A stretch of DNA of 64,000 bases from Neorhizobium galegae (GCF_021391675.1 NZ_CP090095.1:3539501-3603500); one strand, 5' to 3'. Shown: positions 7,664 through 16,805, counted from the first letter of the stretch. Numbers and translations are program-made. Notes: a model not told the origin generated them from the sequence alone.

Positions 7664-8464
7664 TCAGATCGTGGTCGAACCGGTCAGCATATCGGTCGAA
7701 CTATTGTTGACGCGCAGGTTGTTCTGGACGTGTCGGACGCCGGAAACCTCGTCCACCAGATCCTCGGCCCGCCGCTTGTCCCAGCGGCTCGACACGAAAC
7801 CGTCGAGCGTCACTTCGGATCCCTGGATCGTCACGGTGATGTTCGATGCGTCGAGTACCGGATCGTCGCTGAGGCGATCATTGACGTCCTCCTCGATACG
7901 GGCGTCGGAGCGCTGATAACCCTTCGGCCCCTTGCCGCGATGTTCATCCATCTTCCGGCGATGTTCGGCACCTTCGTCACCGAACCAGGAGGCGACTTCA
8001 TCACCGGCGCGCTCCATGAAGCCGCGCTTGCGGCCATAGTCGTCCGCGCCGCGGAAGCGGCTGTCAGAACCGGAACGGCCTTCACCACTGAAACGATAGT
8101 CCGAGCCGTAACGGTCGCCATAGGCCTGGTTGACGCGGTTGCGGCCCGGCTCGTAGCTGAACGACGAAGGCCGGCCGCGGTAGGACTCGCGGGCCCAGGC
8201 CTGCGACCGCTCCGAATCACCATAACCGGCCTCGAACCCGCCATCGTCGGATACCCATTGTTCGCTGCGACCGTAGCGGGGAAATCGCGAGGGATCGCCG
8301 TCCTCCCGATTTGCATCGCGGCTGCGCGGATCGTCGCTGGAACCGCGCACATAACCCGTATCGCCCGGGCGGTAATCGCTGGAGGATTCGCGCGCGAAAT
8401 CACGCTCGTCGCGCATCCGGTCGTTTCGATACCCGCCCGATTGGGAATGATTTCCACTAGCCAT
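7664..8464 (-). CDS. BON-domain protein with long disordered N-terminus
   Basis: 266-aa protein. The first ~130 residues are Ser/Gly/Arg/Asp/Tyr-rich and low-complexity; then GDEVASWFGDEGAEHRRKMD and a C-terminal BON domain (~185-250: RIEEDVNDRLSDDPVLDASN, VTLDGFVSSRWDKRRAEDL, VRHVQNNLRV). BON domains bind phospholipid/polymer surfaces, and SWFGDE-type proteins are a rhizobial family linked to stress. No signal peptide is seen. The start at 8464 (MASGNHSQS) is preceded by GAGGAGA at good spacing; a longer frame to 8509 would run into the promoter. The EcfG-type promoter at 8516-8540 supports this start. Confidence 0.85.
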   Translation of the reverse strand: MASGNHSQSGGYRNDRMRDERDFARESSSDYRPGDTGYVRGSSDDPRSRDANREDGDPSRFPRYGRSEQWVSDDGGFEAGYGDSERSQAWARESYRGRPSSFSYEPGRNRVNQAYGDRYGSDYRFSGEGRSGSDSRFRGADDYGRKRGFMERAGDEVASWFGDEGAEHRRKMDEHRGKGPKGYQRSDARIEEDVNDRLSDDPVLDASNITVTIQGSEVTLDGFVSSRWDKRRAEDLVDEVSGVRHVQNNLRVNNSSTDMLTGSTTI

Positions 8465-8515
8465 TGTCTGTCTCCTCGGTCTGGTTTGGTCCCGTTTCGC
8501 ATGGGACACAGACTC

Positions 8516-8540
8516 AACCCCGCCTCCTCGGGATTGTTCC
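8516..8540 (-). promoter_or_regulatory. EcfG/RpoE2-type promoter upstream of the BON-domain gene
   Basis: Minus strand GGAAC (8540-8536), 18 nt, TT (8517-8516) preceded by GG. About 50 bases upstream of the BON gene ATG. Confidence 0.65.
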
Positions 8541-8563
8541 CCCTTTGGGAGGAATGCTGGAGG

Positions 8564-8995
8564 TCAATCGGGAGAAACGGCCACAACCATGGAGAGGCCC
8601 GGAAGAATATCACCGGCAGCGATTTCAGCCGGTTCGACATGGATGACGGTGCCGGAAACGGGCGGTGCCGCCTGCTCCCTGGCCGTCAGATTGGCACGAA
8701 GCTGCAGCAGGCGGTCCGCCAGCCGCCAATCGACGGCAATCACGCCGTCTTCGGTATCGAGCATCCTGCCCGAGTGAGGAGGGACGGCGAGAAGTCCAGG
8801 AACGATATGCTTGCGCCGCTTGGCGATCAGCGTGCGCATGCGGTCGCGATGCAGCTGCCCTTCCGGCGTGCGAGCGCGATCCCAATGCAGCTTCGAGCGA
8901 TCGAACGTCTCCACCGCGTTCGGGTCGAAGATATTCTCCCGGTTCGACCCGTTCACCGGGTTTCCACCGAAAAAGGCAAAAGGACCGGAGGTCAA
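8564..8995 (-). pseudogene. treZ: 3' relic of malto-oligosyltrehalose trehalohydrolase (treZ)
   Basis: The 143 residues match only the C-terminal part of TreZ: DPNAVETFDRSKLHW is the conserved segment after the barrel, followed by a helix with RKHIVPGLLAV and the C-terminal beta domain (DGVIAVDWRLADRLLQLRAN). TreZ is normally about 580-600 aa; the whole CBM48 and GH13 catalytic barrel is missing. The frame opens only with a TTG at 8995 and homology begins within about 15 bases of the stop of the ABC ATPase gene, so the truncation point coincides with the edge of the transporter operon. I call it a decayed fragment without activity. Recognition of TreZ is from family memory, not a search. Confidence 0.78.
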
Positions 8996-9009
8996 ACGCC
9001 CCCGCCCGC

Positions 9010-10116
9010 TTATTCGATACGGTTGGTCGTCTGCGGATCGAAGACGACGGCCTTGTCGAGATTGAAGGCGAACGGGAACTTCTGGCCGAGCGCGACATGT
9101 ACGTCGGAGCGGGTGCGGGCGGTGAAGGTCGCGCCGTCCAGTTTGCCGGTGACGAAGGTATCGGAGCCGGTCGGTTCGATCATCGTCACTTCAGCCTCGA
9201 TCCGGGCGGTGGCGCGGGCCTGCGGATCGACGAGACCGGCATCGGTAATCGTCTCCGGACGCAGGCCCAGAATGACGTCCTTGCCCTCCGGAAGGGTGGT
9301 GGTCACGGAAGGCGGCATGGCGACCCTGACGCCGTCGTTTCCGAACAGCGCGATGCCCTGCTGGCCATTGGCGCCGGATACCTTGCCCTTCAGCATGTTC
9401 ATTGCCGGCGAGCCCATGAAATCGGCGACGAAGAGGTTGGCCGGACGGCCATAGATTTCCGCCGGAGTGCCGATTTGCTGCACCATGCCCTCTTTCAGCA
9501 CGACGATCTTGGTGGCAAGCGTCATCGCCTCGATCTGGTCATGGGTGACGTAGACGATGGTGGCGTGGGTGTTCTGGTGCAAAGCCTTGATTTCGGCGCG
9601 CACTTCGACGCGCAGCTTGGCGTCGAGGTTGGAGAGCGGCTCGTCGAACAGGAAGACGCGCGGCTGGCGCACCAGCGCCCGGCCCATGGCGACGCGCTGC
9701 CGCTGGCCACCGGAGAGCTGGCTCGGGCGGCGCTTCAGGAGATGCTCGATCTGCAACGTCTTGGCGACCTGCTTGACCGCCGCCTCGCGCTGCGTCTTCT
9801 CGACGCCGCGCATTTCCAGCGCGAATGCGATGTTCTGTTCGACCGTCATGTTCGGGTAGAGCGCGTAGGACTGGAAGACCATGGCGATGTCGCGCCGCGA
9901 GGGGTGCAGATCGTTGACCACCTGGCCGTCGATGACGATATCGCCCGACGACGGCGGCAGCAGGCCGGCGATCGCGTTGAGCAGGGTCGACTTGCCGCAG
10001 CCGGACGGCCCGACGAGAACCAGGAAGCCGCCCTTTTCGAGCTCGATATTGATGCCCTTCAGAATCTCGTTATTGCCGATCTTCTTGCGAATATCCTTGA
10101 TTTCAAGAAAGCTCAT
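9010..10116 (-). CDS. sugar ABC transporter ATP-binding protein (MalK/UgpC family)
   Basis: 368-aa CUT1-type ATPase energising uptake through the two permeases immediately upstream. Walker A GPSGCGKST (~37-45), signature LSGGQRQRVAMGRAL (~134-148), Walker B VFLFDEPLSNLD (~155-166), the switch His in YVTHDQIEA, and the C-terminal MalK-type OB domains (PAEIYGRPANLFVADFMGSP onward). It is the last gene of a four-gene operon (binding protein, permease, permease, ATPase), starting 6 bases after the preceding permease stop. Its stop is directly followed by the treZ relic. Substrate cannot be read from this subunit. Confidence 0.95.
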   Translation of the reverse strand: MSFLEIKDIRKKIGNNEILKGINIELEKGGFLVLVGPSGCGKSTLLNAIAGLLPPSSGDIVIDGQVVNDLHPSRRDIAMVFQSYALYPNMTVEQNIAFALEMRGVEKTQREAAVKQVAKTLQIEHLLKRRPSQLSGGQRQRVAMGRALVRQPRVFLFDEPLSNLDAKLRVEVRAEIKALHQNTHATIVYVTHDQIEAMTLATKIVVLKEGMVQQIGTPAEIYGRPANLFVADFMGSPAMNMLKGKVSGANGQQGIALFGNDGVRVAMPPSVTTTLPEGKDVILGLRPETITDAGLVDPQARATARIEAEVTMIEPTGSDTFVTGKLDGATFTARTRSDVHVALGQKFPFAFNLDKAVVFDPQTTNRIE

Positions 10117-10122
10117 GTGCGG

Positions 10123-11004
10123 TTATCCCTTGACTGCGCCGGCCATCAGGCCACGCACGAAATAGCGTCCGGCGACGACATAGACGAACAGCGTCGGAAG
10201 CGCTGCGAACACCGCAGCCGCCATGTCGACATTGTATTCCTTGACGCCGGTGGAGGAGGCAACGAGGTTGTTGAGCGCCACCGTCATCGGCGAGGACGTG
10301 CCGGACGAGAAGGACACGCCGAACAGGAAGTCGTTCCAGATGTTGGTGAACTGGTAGATGATCGTCACGACGATGATCGGCCCGGAACTCGGCAGCAGGA
10401 TGCGCCAGAAGATCCGGAAGAAACCCGCGCCGTCGATCATCGCGGCCTTCACGAGTTCATCCGGAAAAGCTTCGTAATAGTTGCGGAAGAACAGCGTGGT
10501 GAAGCCGAGTCCGTAGATCACGTGGACGAGGACCAGGCCGGCGGTGGAGTTCGACAGGCCGAACGTGCCGAGCACGCGTGCCATCGGGATCAGGACCGCC
10601 TGGAACGGAATGAAGCAGGCAAACAGCATCATGCCGAAGACCAGCTTGTGGCCCGGAAAGCGCCACTTGGTCAGCACGTAGCCGTTGAGCGCACCGAGCA
10701 GGGTCGAGATCAGAACCGCCGGAACCACCATCTTGATGGAATTCCAGAAGTAGCCCTTGATGCCGACGCAGCTGACCCCGATGCAGGCCTCGCCCCAGGC
10801 GCGCACCCAGGCGGCGACCGACGGATCGCGCGGCGGTGCCAGCATGTCGCCGCCGCGGATTTCGTCGAGCGACTTCAAGGACGTCGACAACATGACGTAG
10901 AGCGGCAGGAGGTAGACCAGCGCCAGAATGATCAGGGCTGCATAGATGAAATAGCGGGCGGTGCGGGCTCCGCCGGCGCTGACGGTTTCTTGTGTCGCGC
11001 TCAT
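10123..11004 (-). CDS. sugar ABC transporter permease (MalG-like)
   Basis: 293-aa inner-membrane permease with six predicted spans and the binding-protein-dependent transport EAA-type loop seen as DELVKAAMIDGAGFFRIFWRI (~185-206), which docks on the ATPase. N-terminal hydrophobic span YFIYAALIILALVYLLPLYV. Its ATG overlaps the stop of the upstream permease (ATGA, 11001-11004), so translation is coupled. The conserved C-terminal GLMAGAVKG is typical of MalG-type subunits. Part of the sugar operon 9010-13307. Confidence 0.95.
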   Translation of the reverse strand: MSATQETVSAGGARTARYFIYAALIILALVYLLPLYVMLSTSLKSLDEIRGGDMLAPPRDPSVAAWVRAWGEACIGVSCVGIKGYFWNSIKMVVPAVLISTLLGALNGYVLTKWRFPGHKLVFGMMLFACFIPFQAVLIPMARVLGTFGLSNSTAGLVLVHVIYGLGFTTLFFRNYYEAFPDELVKAAMIDGAGFFRIFWRILLPSSGPIIVVTIIYQFTNIWNDFLFGVSFSSGTSSPMTVALNNLVASSTGVKEYNVDMAAAVFAALPTLFVYVVAGRYFVRGLMAGAVKG

Positions 11005-11942
11005 TGCTTTCTCTCCCGCAGTTCCGAATAGAGATAGGGCACGATGATCGCGGTAATGCCCATCAGCATCATCACGGCGCTCGCCGATCCGACATTCATC
11101 TGGTTACGGGTAAACGTGTAGGAATACATGAAGGTCGAGGGCAGCTCGGTCGCATTGCCCGGCCCCCCGCCGGTCAGCGCGATGACCAGGTCGTAGGACT
11201 TGATCGCCATATGCGCGAGCACGATGAACGCGGAAAGGAAGACGGGTCGCAGCAGCGGAATGATGATGCGGCGGTAGATCGAGACAGTTGAAGCGCCGTC
11301 GATCTGGGCCGCCTTGATGATCTCGCCGTCGATGCCGCGGAGACCGGCCAGGAACATCGCCATGACGAAACCGGACGCCTGCCAGACCCCGGCAATGACG
11401 ACGGTGTAGATCGCCATCTTGGGATTGACCAGCCAGTCGAACTTGAAGCTCGTCCAGCCGAGATTGTGCATGGTGTTCTCGAGCCCGAGACCCGGATTGA
11501 GGAACCACTTCCACGCGGTACCCGTGACGACGAAAGAGAGCGCCATCGGATAGAGGAAGATCGGCCTGAGCAGGCCTTCGGCGCGGATCCGCTGGTCCAT
11601 CAGGATCGCGATGCCAAGCCCGAGAATGATGCAGATACCGATATAGAGGACACCGAAGATGGCCAGGTTCTGCATCGCCACATACCAGTTCGGCTGCGAC
11701 CAGAGGCGGAAATAAGCGTCGAAACCGCCCCATTTGTAGACCGGCAGGATGCGTGAGGTCGTGAAGGAAAGGTAGACCGTCCAGAGGATGAAGCCGTAGA
11801 CGAAGACGAGGATCACCGCAAACGACGGCGCCAGCACGATCTTCGGCAGCGCGTTGCGCACTCCGTCCGCAAAAGTGCGTCCCTGTCTCTGCGGCGCCCC
11901 TTGGGGCGACAGGGCGGGAACCGGTTCGATTGTCGTCATCAT
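11001..11942 (-). CDS. sugar ABC transporter permease (MalF-like)
   Basis: 313-aa permease, six or so spans, beginning with a cytoplasmic ~35-residue head and the span IVLAPSFAVILVFVYGFILW. The EAA loop is GEIIKAAQIDGASTVSIYRRI (~205-225). Partners with the MalG-like protein, with which it overlaps by four bases. The gene is separated from the binding-protein gene by 108 bases containing a strong hairpin with T-run, so its expression is probably lower than that of the binding protein. Confidence 0.95.
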   Translation of the reverse strand: MMTTIEPVPALSPQGAPQRQGRTFADGVRNALPKIVLAPSFAVILVFVYGFILWTVYLSFTTSRILPVYKWGGFDAYFRLWSQPNWYVAMQNLAIFGVLYIGICIILGLGIAILMDQRIRAEGLLRPIFLYPMALSFVVTGTAWKWFLNPGLGLENTMHNLGWTSFKFDWLVNPKMAIYTVVIAGVWQASGFVMAMFLAGLRGIDGEIIKAAQIDGASTVSIYRRIIIPLLRPVFLSAFIVLAHMAIKSYDLVIALTGGGPGNATELPSTFMYSYTFTRNQMNVGSASAVMMLMGITAIIVPYLYSELRERKQ

Positions 11943-11994
11943 GACCTCCGGCAGACACCAGAACTAAGAGATACCGGCGAGCCGGAATTTGAAA

Positions 11995-12021
11995 AGTGGC
12001 CGGGAGATTATCCCGGCCACT
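11995..12021 (-). terminator. intrinsic terminator/attenuator between binding protein and permease genes
   Basis: AGTGGCCGGGA (11995-12005), loop GATTA, TCCCGGCCACT (12011-12021): a perfect 11-bp stem. Reading the minus strand the hairpin is followed by TTTTC (11994-11990). It lies within a same-strand operon, so partial termination would favour a high binding protein:permease ratio. Confidence 0.75.
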
Positions 12022-12050
12022 CGGATGTCAGAACTTTCGCGAAAACGCGA

Positions 12051-13307
12051 TCACTTGGCAGCCTTCACCGCTTCCGGCAGGCGCTTCAGCGCTGCTTCGG
12101 TGGTGAGCTGGCCGTTGAGGTGCTGGGTGATGACGTCGAGCATGGCTTCCTTGATGGCAGCCGGCTGAGCGTAACCATGGGCGAGCGAGCCCATCAGCGT
12201 GCCCTTGGAAGAAGCTTCCGTGAGATCCGCCATGCCCTTCTTGCCGCAATCGTCGAACTTTTCGTTCGAGACGTCGGTACGGGCAGGAACAGAACCCTTG
12301 ACCGTGTTGAAGGCGATCTGGAAGGCGGGATCTTCGACGGCGGACGCCATCTTGAGCTGGGCCTTTTCGGCGTCGCCGCCAACGTTGAACATCATGAACT
12401 GGTCGGCGTTGAAGAGGACCGAGCCCTGCGTGCCGGGGAAGCGGATGCAGACGAAGTCCGTACCCGGCTTCTTGTTGGCGCGCAGCCATTCGCCCTTCGA
12501 CCAGTCGCCCATTTCCTGGGCGCCGGCCTTGCCTTCGATGACGAGGGCGGTCGAAAGGTTCCATTCGCGGCCCGAGAAGTTCGGGTCGAAATAGGTGCGC
12601 AGCTTCGACATCGTGTCGAAGACCTTCTTCATCGTATCGCCGGAAAGTGCTGCCGGATCGAGATCGAGAACGGCCTTCTTGTAGAAGTCCGGACCGCCGG
12701 TCGAAAGCACGACGGCTTCCCAGAGCGTGCCGTCCTGCCACGGAACGCCGCCGTGAGCGAGGGCGGTGAGGCCCTGGCCCTTGAAGGCGTCGAGCATGGT
12801 GATGAGCTCGGCAATATTGGTCGGAACCTTGCCGCCGGCCTTGTCGAGTGCCGCCTTGTTGATCCACAGCCAGTTGGTGGAGTGGATGTTCACCGGAGCG
12901 GCGATCCAGTGGCCGTCAAACTTCGAGAAGTTCTGGAGAGCGGCCGGGATAACCTTGTCCCAGCCTTCCTTCTTGGCGAGGTCGTCAAGGTTTGCGGCGA
13001 CGCCCATTTCGGCCCAGTCCTTCAGGTCGAAGCCGAGAAGCTGGACGGCGGTCGGCGGGTCGCCGGCCGTGACGCGGGCGCGCAGCGCCGTCATGGCAGC
13101 AGAGCCTGCACCACCGGCGACCGGCATGTCCTTCCAGGCGACGCCCTGCTTCTGGAGGTTTTCCTTCAGCACGTTGAGCGCGGCCGCTTCACCACCCGAA
13201 GTCCACCAATGCAGGACTTCGACCTGTTCTGCCGCCTTGGCGGCACCGGCGGTCATGGCGATAAGTGCCGCACCGGCGGCGAGTTTGGCAATCATTCGAA
13301 TATTCAT
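12051..13307 (-). CDS. sugar ABC transporter substrate-binding protein (CUT1)
   Basis: 418-aa periplasmic binding protein with a Sec signal peptide ([20 protein letters not shown], cleavage likely after AKA near residue 25). The mature start [20 protein letters not shown] and the [21 protein letters not shown] stretch resemble glucose/mannose binding proteins of the GtsA type, and AglE-like alpha-glucoside binders are the other option. First gene of the operon; the permeases and ATPase follow. A LacI-family regulator is divergent, with a shared TAACGATATA element upstream of each. Substrate assignment is inference. Confidence 0.9.
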   Translation of the reverse strand: MNIRMIAKLAAGAALIAMTAGAAKAAEQVEVLHWWTSGGEAAALNVLKENLQKQGVAWKDMPVAGGAGSAAMTALRARVTAGDPPTAVQLLGFDLKDWAEMGVAANLDDLAKKEGWDKVIPAALQNFSKFDGHWIAAPVNIHSTNWLWINKAALDKAGGKVPTNIAELITMLDAFKGQGLTALAHGGVPWQDGTLWEAVVLSTGGPDFYKKAVLDLDPAALSGDTMKKVFDTMSKLRTYFDPNFSGREWNLSTALVIEGKAGAQEMGDWSKGEWLRANKKPGTDFVCIRFPGTQGSVLFNADQFMMFNVGGDAEKAQLKMASAVEDPAFQIAFNTVKGSVPARTDVSNEKFDDCGKKGMADLTEASSKGTLMGSLAHGYAQPAAIKEAMLDVITQHLNGQLTTEAALKRLPEAVKAAK

Positions 13308-13355
13308 TGAGAATCTCCCTTTGCATCCGGGCTCCTCTCCGGATATGGCGATTTA

Positions 13356-13365
13356 TAACGATATA
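13356..13365. promoter_or_regulatory. TAACGATATA element upstream of the binding-protein gene
   Basis: First of two identical decamers in the 260-base divergent region between the binding-protein gene and the LacI-family gene. It has the central CG and imperfect dyad of LacI-family operators (TATAACGATATA). It lies about 50 bases upstream of the transporter start. Confidence 0.5.
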
Positions 13366-13510
13366 ATTGCAGTCAGTGTCAACCCGCTCGGAGGATTTTT
13401 TACATCACCAAGCGATCGGCTTAACATGAGGAAAAAACTAGCAAAATTGGTACGCGACGAATTTTTACTCAGGAATCGAGAAAAATTCCTGGCGACTTTC
13501 GAAAAATTTG

Positions 13511-13520
13511 TAACGATATA
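13511..13520. promoter_or_regulatory. TAACGATATA element upstream of the LacI-family gene
   Basis: Second identical copy, 155 bases from the first and about 50 bases before the regulator start. Two such sites could allow looping and autoregulation. The region between is AT-rich with a small hairpin (AGGAAT...ATTCCT near 13471-13490). Confidence 0.5.
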
Positions 13521-13567
13521 GATGAGGCTCGCTCCGGTTCCGGGGCGGGAGCGGAGGAGAAGAGGAT

Positions 13568-14620
13568 ATGTCGCTGGAAGACCTGGGGGACAAGGGTCGG
13601 CGGGCGAAGTCGGAGCGGGCAGCCGCAAAATCCGGCGTTGGCGCGAAGCCCACCCTTAAGACGATCGCCGAACTGACAGGACTTGCGGTCACGACCGTAT
13701 CGCACGCGCTTGCCGATGCGCCGCAGATAGCGCTCGAAACACGTCAGCGCGTCCGCAAGGTCGCAGCCGATATCGGCTACCTGCCGGACCGGGCGGCGCA
13801 GCGCCTGCGCACTGGCCGCACCAATGTCATCAGCCTCGTTCTCGATCCGCACGAGGAAATCCTCGGCTATGCCACCTCGATGATCAACGGCCTGACCGAA
13901 GCCTTGCGAGGCACGGCCTATCATCTGGTCATAACGCCGCATTTTTCCGATACGCCGCAGATCGAACCGGTGCGCCATATCATGCGCAACCGCATGGCCG
14001 ACGGCATTGTCTTCACCCGTACCGAACCGGCGGACGAACGCGTCAAGCTATTGATGGAGAACAATTTTCCGTTCATCTGTCACGGCCGGACCGAGCTTGC
14101 CACCGCCCATCCCTATGTCGATTACGACAATTACAGTTTTGCGTACCAGGCCGCGAAAAAGCTGATCGCCACAGGTGCGAGAAGGCTGTCGATCATACTG
14201 CCGCCGGAGCGTTTCACCTTCGCCCACCACCTCAGGCACGGCTTCATGACGGCGGTGCGCGAGGAAGGCATCGGCTTCGAAATCGCCAAGGACGTCACGC
14301 TCGACAGCAAGTCGGATGACATTCGCGACTATCTGTTCCACCGAATGGGCGAGCCGGAGCGCCCGGACGGATATATCTGCGGCGGCGAGGTATCGGCACT
14401 CGCGGTCATGGCATCCGCCTACGACCATCGTCTCGAACTCGGCAGGGATATAAGGCTGGTGGCCAAGCAGACATCGGGCCTGTTCGACCAGATCCGCCCC
14501 CGCGTAGAGACGATCTACGAAGACCTGACGGAAGCAGGTTTTCTGATGGGCAAGCTGCTGTTGAAGCGGATCGCCGGGCCCGCCCCCATACAGGAATTGC
14601 AGGCGCTGCAGACGGTTTGA
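13568..14620 (+). CDS. LacI-family transcriptional regulator
   Basis: 350-aa repressor. A 25-residue basic N-terminal extension precedes the LacI helix-turn-helix (TLKTIAELTGLAVTTVSHAL, ~29-48) and hinge (RAAQRLRTGRTNVISLVL), followed by the periplasmic-binding-like effector domain. It resembles AglR-type regulators that control alpha-glucoside or related sugar transporters. Divergent from the sugar ABC operon, which it most likely represses in the absence of inducer. GGAGAAGAGGAT precedes the ATG. A RIME-like repeat begins 15 bases after its stop. Confidence 0.92.
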   Translation: MSLEDLGDKGRRAKSERAAAKSGVGAKPTLKTIAELTGLAVTTVSHALADAPQIALETRQRVRKVAADIGYLPDRAAQRLRTGRTNVISLVLDPHEEILGYATSMINGLTEALRGTAYHLVITPHFSDTPQIEPVRHIMRNRMADGIVFTRTEPADERVKLLMENNFPFICHGRTELATAHPYVDYDNYSFAYQAAKKLIATGARRLSIILPPERFTFAHHLRHGFMTAVREEGIGFEIAKDVTLDSKSDDIRDYLFHRMGEPERPDGYICGGEVSALAVMASAYDHRLELGRDIRLVAKQTSGLFDQIRPRVETIYEDLTEAGFLMGKLLLKRIAGPAPIQELQALQTV

Positions 14621-14634
14621 GGCGGTGCAGCAAA

Positions 14635-14769
14635 CTCCCTTCTCCCCCCTTGCGGGGGAGATGTCACCGGAGGTGACAGAGGGGGGTGGTTCAGCGAACT
14701 CAACTTACGAGGAGGATGTGGAACCATCCCCCTCTGCCTGCCGGCATCTCCCCCGCAAGGGGGGAGATC
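14635..14769. repeat. RIME-like palindromic intergenic repeat, copy 1
   Basis: The outer arms (CTCCCCCCTTGCGGGGGAGAT near 14642 and its inverse ending near 14767) form long inverted repeats, each also self-complementary, with an inner palindrome TCACCGGAGGTGA (14664-14676). The same arrangement recurs at 16806-16938. This matches the structure of rhizobial intergenic mosaic elements. It lies between the LacI gene and the convergent tctA gene. Confidence 0.75.
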
Positions 14770-14793
14770 CGATGACGCGCTGTCCGCGGCTTC

Positions 14794-16299
14794 TCAGTCC
14801 TCTTCGACGAAGACCTGTTCGCGCTTCTTCTTCACGCTTGGCAAGAAGACGATGACGAGGACGAGGGCCGCGAGGAAGAGGAGGGCCGCGCTGATGGGAC
14901 GCGTGACGAAGGTGGCCGGATCGCCGCGCGAAAGGATCATCGCCCGCCGGAGATTCTCTTCCAGAAGCGGCCCGAGCACGAAGCCGAGCAGCAGCGGCGC
15001 CGGTTCGCAGCGCAGCTTCAACAGCACGTAGCCGATGAGGCCGAAGAAGGCGACGGCGTAGAGGTCGTAGACGTTCGAGTTGACGCTGTAGACCCCGATC
15101 GAGCAGAAAGCCATGATGATCGGGAACAGCACGTAGTAGGGGATGGTGAGCAGCTTCACCCACAGCCCGATGAGCGGCAGGTTGAGGATGACGAGCATCA
15201 GGTTGCCGATCCACATCGAGGCGATGATGCCCCAGAACAGGGCCGGCTGTTCGGTTGCCACGTTCGGGCCTGGAACGATACCCTGGATGATCATCGCGCC
15301 GATCATCAGCGCCATGACCGGGTTGGCCGGAATGCCGAGGGTGAGCAGCGGGATGAACGACGTCTGCGCACCGGCATTGTTGGCCGATTCCGGACCGGCA
15401 ACGCCGGCGATCGCCCCGTGGCCGAATTCTTCCGGATGTTTCGAAACCTTCTTTTCGACCGTGTAGGACGCAAACGCCGCAAGGATGGCGCCGCCGCCCG
15501 GCAGGATGCCGAGGATCGAGCCGATGGCCGTGCCGCGCAGGACCGGCCCGACCATCGCCTTGAAATCCTCCCGCGACGGCATGAGCTCGCTGACCTTCGC
15601 CATCAGCACGGAGCGGGTTTTTTCGTTTTCGAGATTACGCAGGATTTCCGCGATGCCGAAGACGCCGACCGCGACCGCCACGAAGTTCAGCCCGTCCGCA
15701 TATTCGCGTATCCCGAGCGTGAAGCGCGGCGTGCCGGTGTAGATATCGGTGCCGACGAGACCGAGCAGCAGGCCGAGCGCCACCATCGCGAGCGCCTTGA
15801 CGATGGAACCGTGGGCGAGTGCGATCGAGGAGACGAGGCCCACCACCATCAGCGAGAAATATTCGGCCGCGCCGAACTGCAGCGCGATCTGGGTGAGCGG
15901 CGGCGCAAAGATCGCGACGAGGAAGGTCGATACGGTGCCGGCAAAGAACGAGCCGATCGCGGCGATCGCCAGAGCTGCTCCGGCCCGGCCCTTGCGCGCC
16001 ATCTGGTAACCGTCGATGGCGGTGACGGCAGACGAGGACTCGCCCGGCATGTTGATCAGGATCGCCGTGGTCGAACCGCCGTATTGCGCGCCGTAATAGA
16101 TGCCGGCGAGCATGATCAGCGACGACACCGGTTCGAGCTGGAAGGTGATCGGCAGAAGCATGGCGATCGTCGCCGTGGCGCCGATGCCGGGCAGCACGCC
16201 GATCAGGGTGCCGAGCAGCACGCCGATCAGGCAGAAGAACAGGTTCTCCAGCGACGTCGCCGTCGCAAAACCAAGCGCGAGATTATTGAACAGATCCAT
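14794..16299 (-). CDS. tctA: tripartite tricarboxylate transporter, large membrane subunit TctA
   Basis: 501 aa, about 11-12 predicted spans, with the family hallmarks FFCLIGVLLGTLIGVLPGIG (~22-41) and, later, the second glycine-rich GSILGILPGGGAILAAF segment. It conducts solute/proton or sodium symport with TctB, fed by the periplasmic TctC. The gene follows tctB by 10 bases. The C-terminus ends in a charged tail (VKKKREQVFVEED). Carboxylate substrates (citrate-like) are typical; the actual substrate is not determinable. Confidence 0.95.
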   Translation of the reverse strand: MDLFNNLALGFATATSLENLFFCLIGVLLGTLIGVLPGIGATATIAMLLPITFQLEPVSSLIMLAGIYYGAQYGGSTTAILINMPGESSSAVTAIDGYQMARKGRAGAALAIAAIGSFFAGTVSTFLVAIFAPPLTQIALQFGAAEYFSLMVVGLVSSIALAHGSIVKALAMVALGLLLGLVGTDIYTGTPRFTLGIREYADGLNFVAVAVGVFGIAEILRNLENEKTRSVLMAKVSELMPSREDFKAMVGPVLRGTAIGSILGILPGGGAILAAFASYTVEKKVSKHPEEFGHGAIAGVAGPESANNAGAQTSFIPLLTLGIPANPVMALMIGAMIIQGIVPGPNVATEQPALFWGIIASMWIGNLMLVILNLPLIGLWVKLLTIPYYVLFPIIMAFCSIGVYSVNSNVYDLYAVAFFGLIGYVLLKLRCEPAPLLLGFVLGPLLEENLRRAMILSRGDPATFVTRPISAALLFLAALVLVIVFLPSVKKKREQVFVEED

Positions 16300-16309
16300 C
16301 AGTCAATCC

Positions 16310-16771
16310 TCAATAACCGAGCCAGGGCCCGAAACGGCGGAACGGAAGGCCGAGGCCATAGCTGAAGACGGCGACCGAGAAGACCGTCAGCGCCGCCGAC
16401 AGGACGAGTGCGGTGAGCGGTTTCATGCGGCCCGAGGCGAAGGAGGCGATCAGTGCGGTGACGAAGATCGACGGCACGAAGCCCAGCCCGCGAACGGTAA
16501 GGCCGAAGAAGATCGGCGCTGGCAGGATGAAGACCATGCCGCGCAATGCGAGCGCTCCGATCGGCCCACCGTCCACCCGCATCGACTGGAAGAGGATGAG
16601 CGCGCCGAACAGGATGAGCGCGCAGGCGAGGATGAACGGAAAATAGCCAGGCCCCATGCGCAGCGCCGTACCGAGTTCCAGTTCGAACGACTGGTAGGCA
16701 AAGAACAGGCCTGTCGCGACCAGCAGCAGCCCGCAGATCAGATTGGCAGTGTCGAATTTCAGAGAATTCAT
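16310..16771 (-). CDS. tctB: tripartite tricarboxylate transporter, small membrane subunit TctB
   Basis: 153 aa with four predicted spans (LICGLLLVATGLFFAYQSFE first) and the GTALRMGPGYFPFILACALI segment characteristic of TctB. Partner of TctA, which starts 10 bases downstream. It is separated from tctC upstream by a RIME-like repeat in the 182-base gap, an insertion inside what is normally a tight operon; this could change the relative expression of tctC and tctBA. Confidence 0.93.
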   Translation of the reverse strand: MNSLKFDTANLICGLLLVATGLFFAYQSFELELGTALRMGPGYFPFILACALILFGALILFQSMRVDGGPIGALALRGMVFILPAPIFFGLTVRGLGFVPSIFVTALIASFASGRMKPLTALVLSAALTVFSVAVFSYGLGLPFRRFGPWLGY

Positions 16772-16805
16772 GGTGTCTCCGTGAAGTGGGAGAGGCTTTT
16801 GCCGC

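Noticed and set aside
7649..11031. Long plus-strand open frames (601 aa from 7649, 788 aa from 8665).
   Set aside because: They run antisense to the BON-domain gene, the treZ relic and ABC transporter genes, whose motifs are unmistakable; the long frames are a GC-rich codon artefact.
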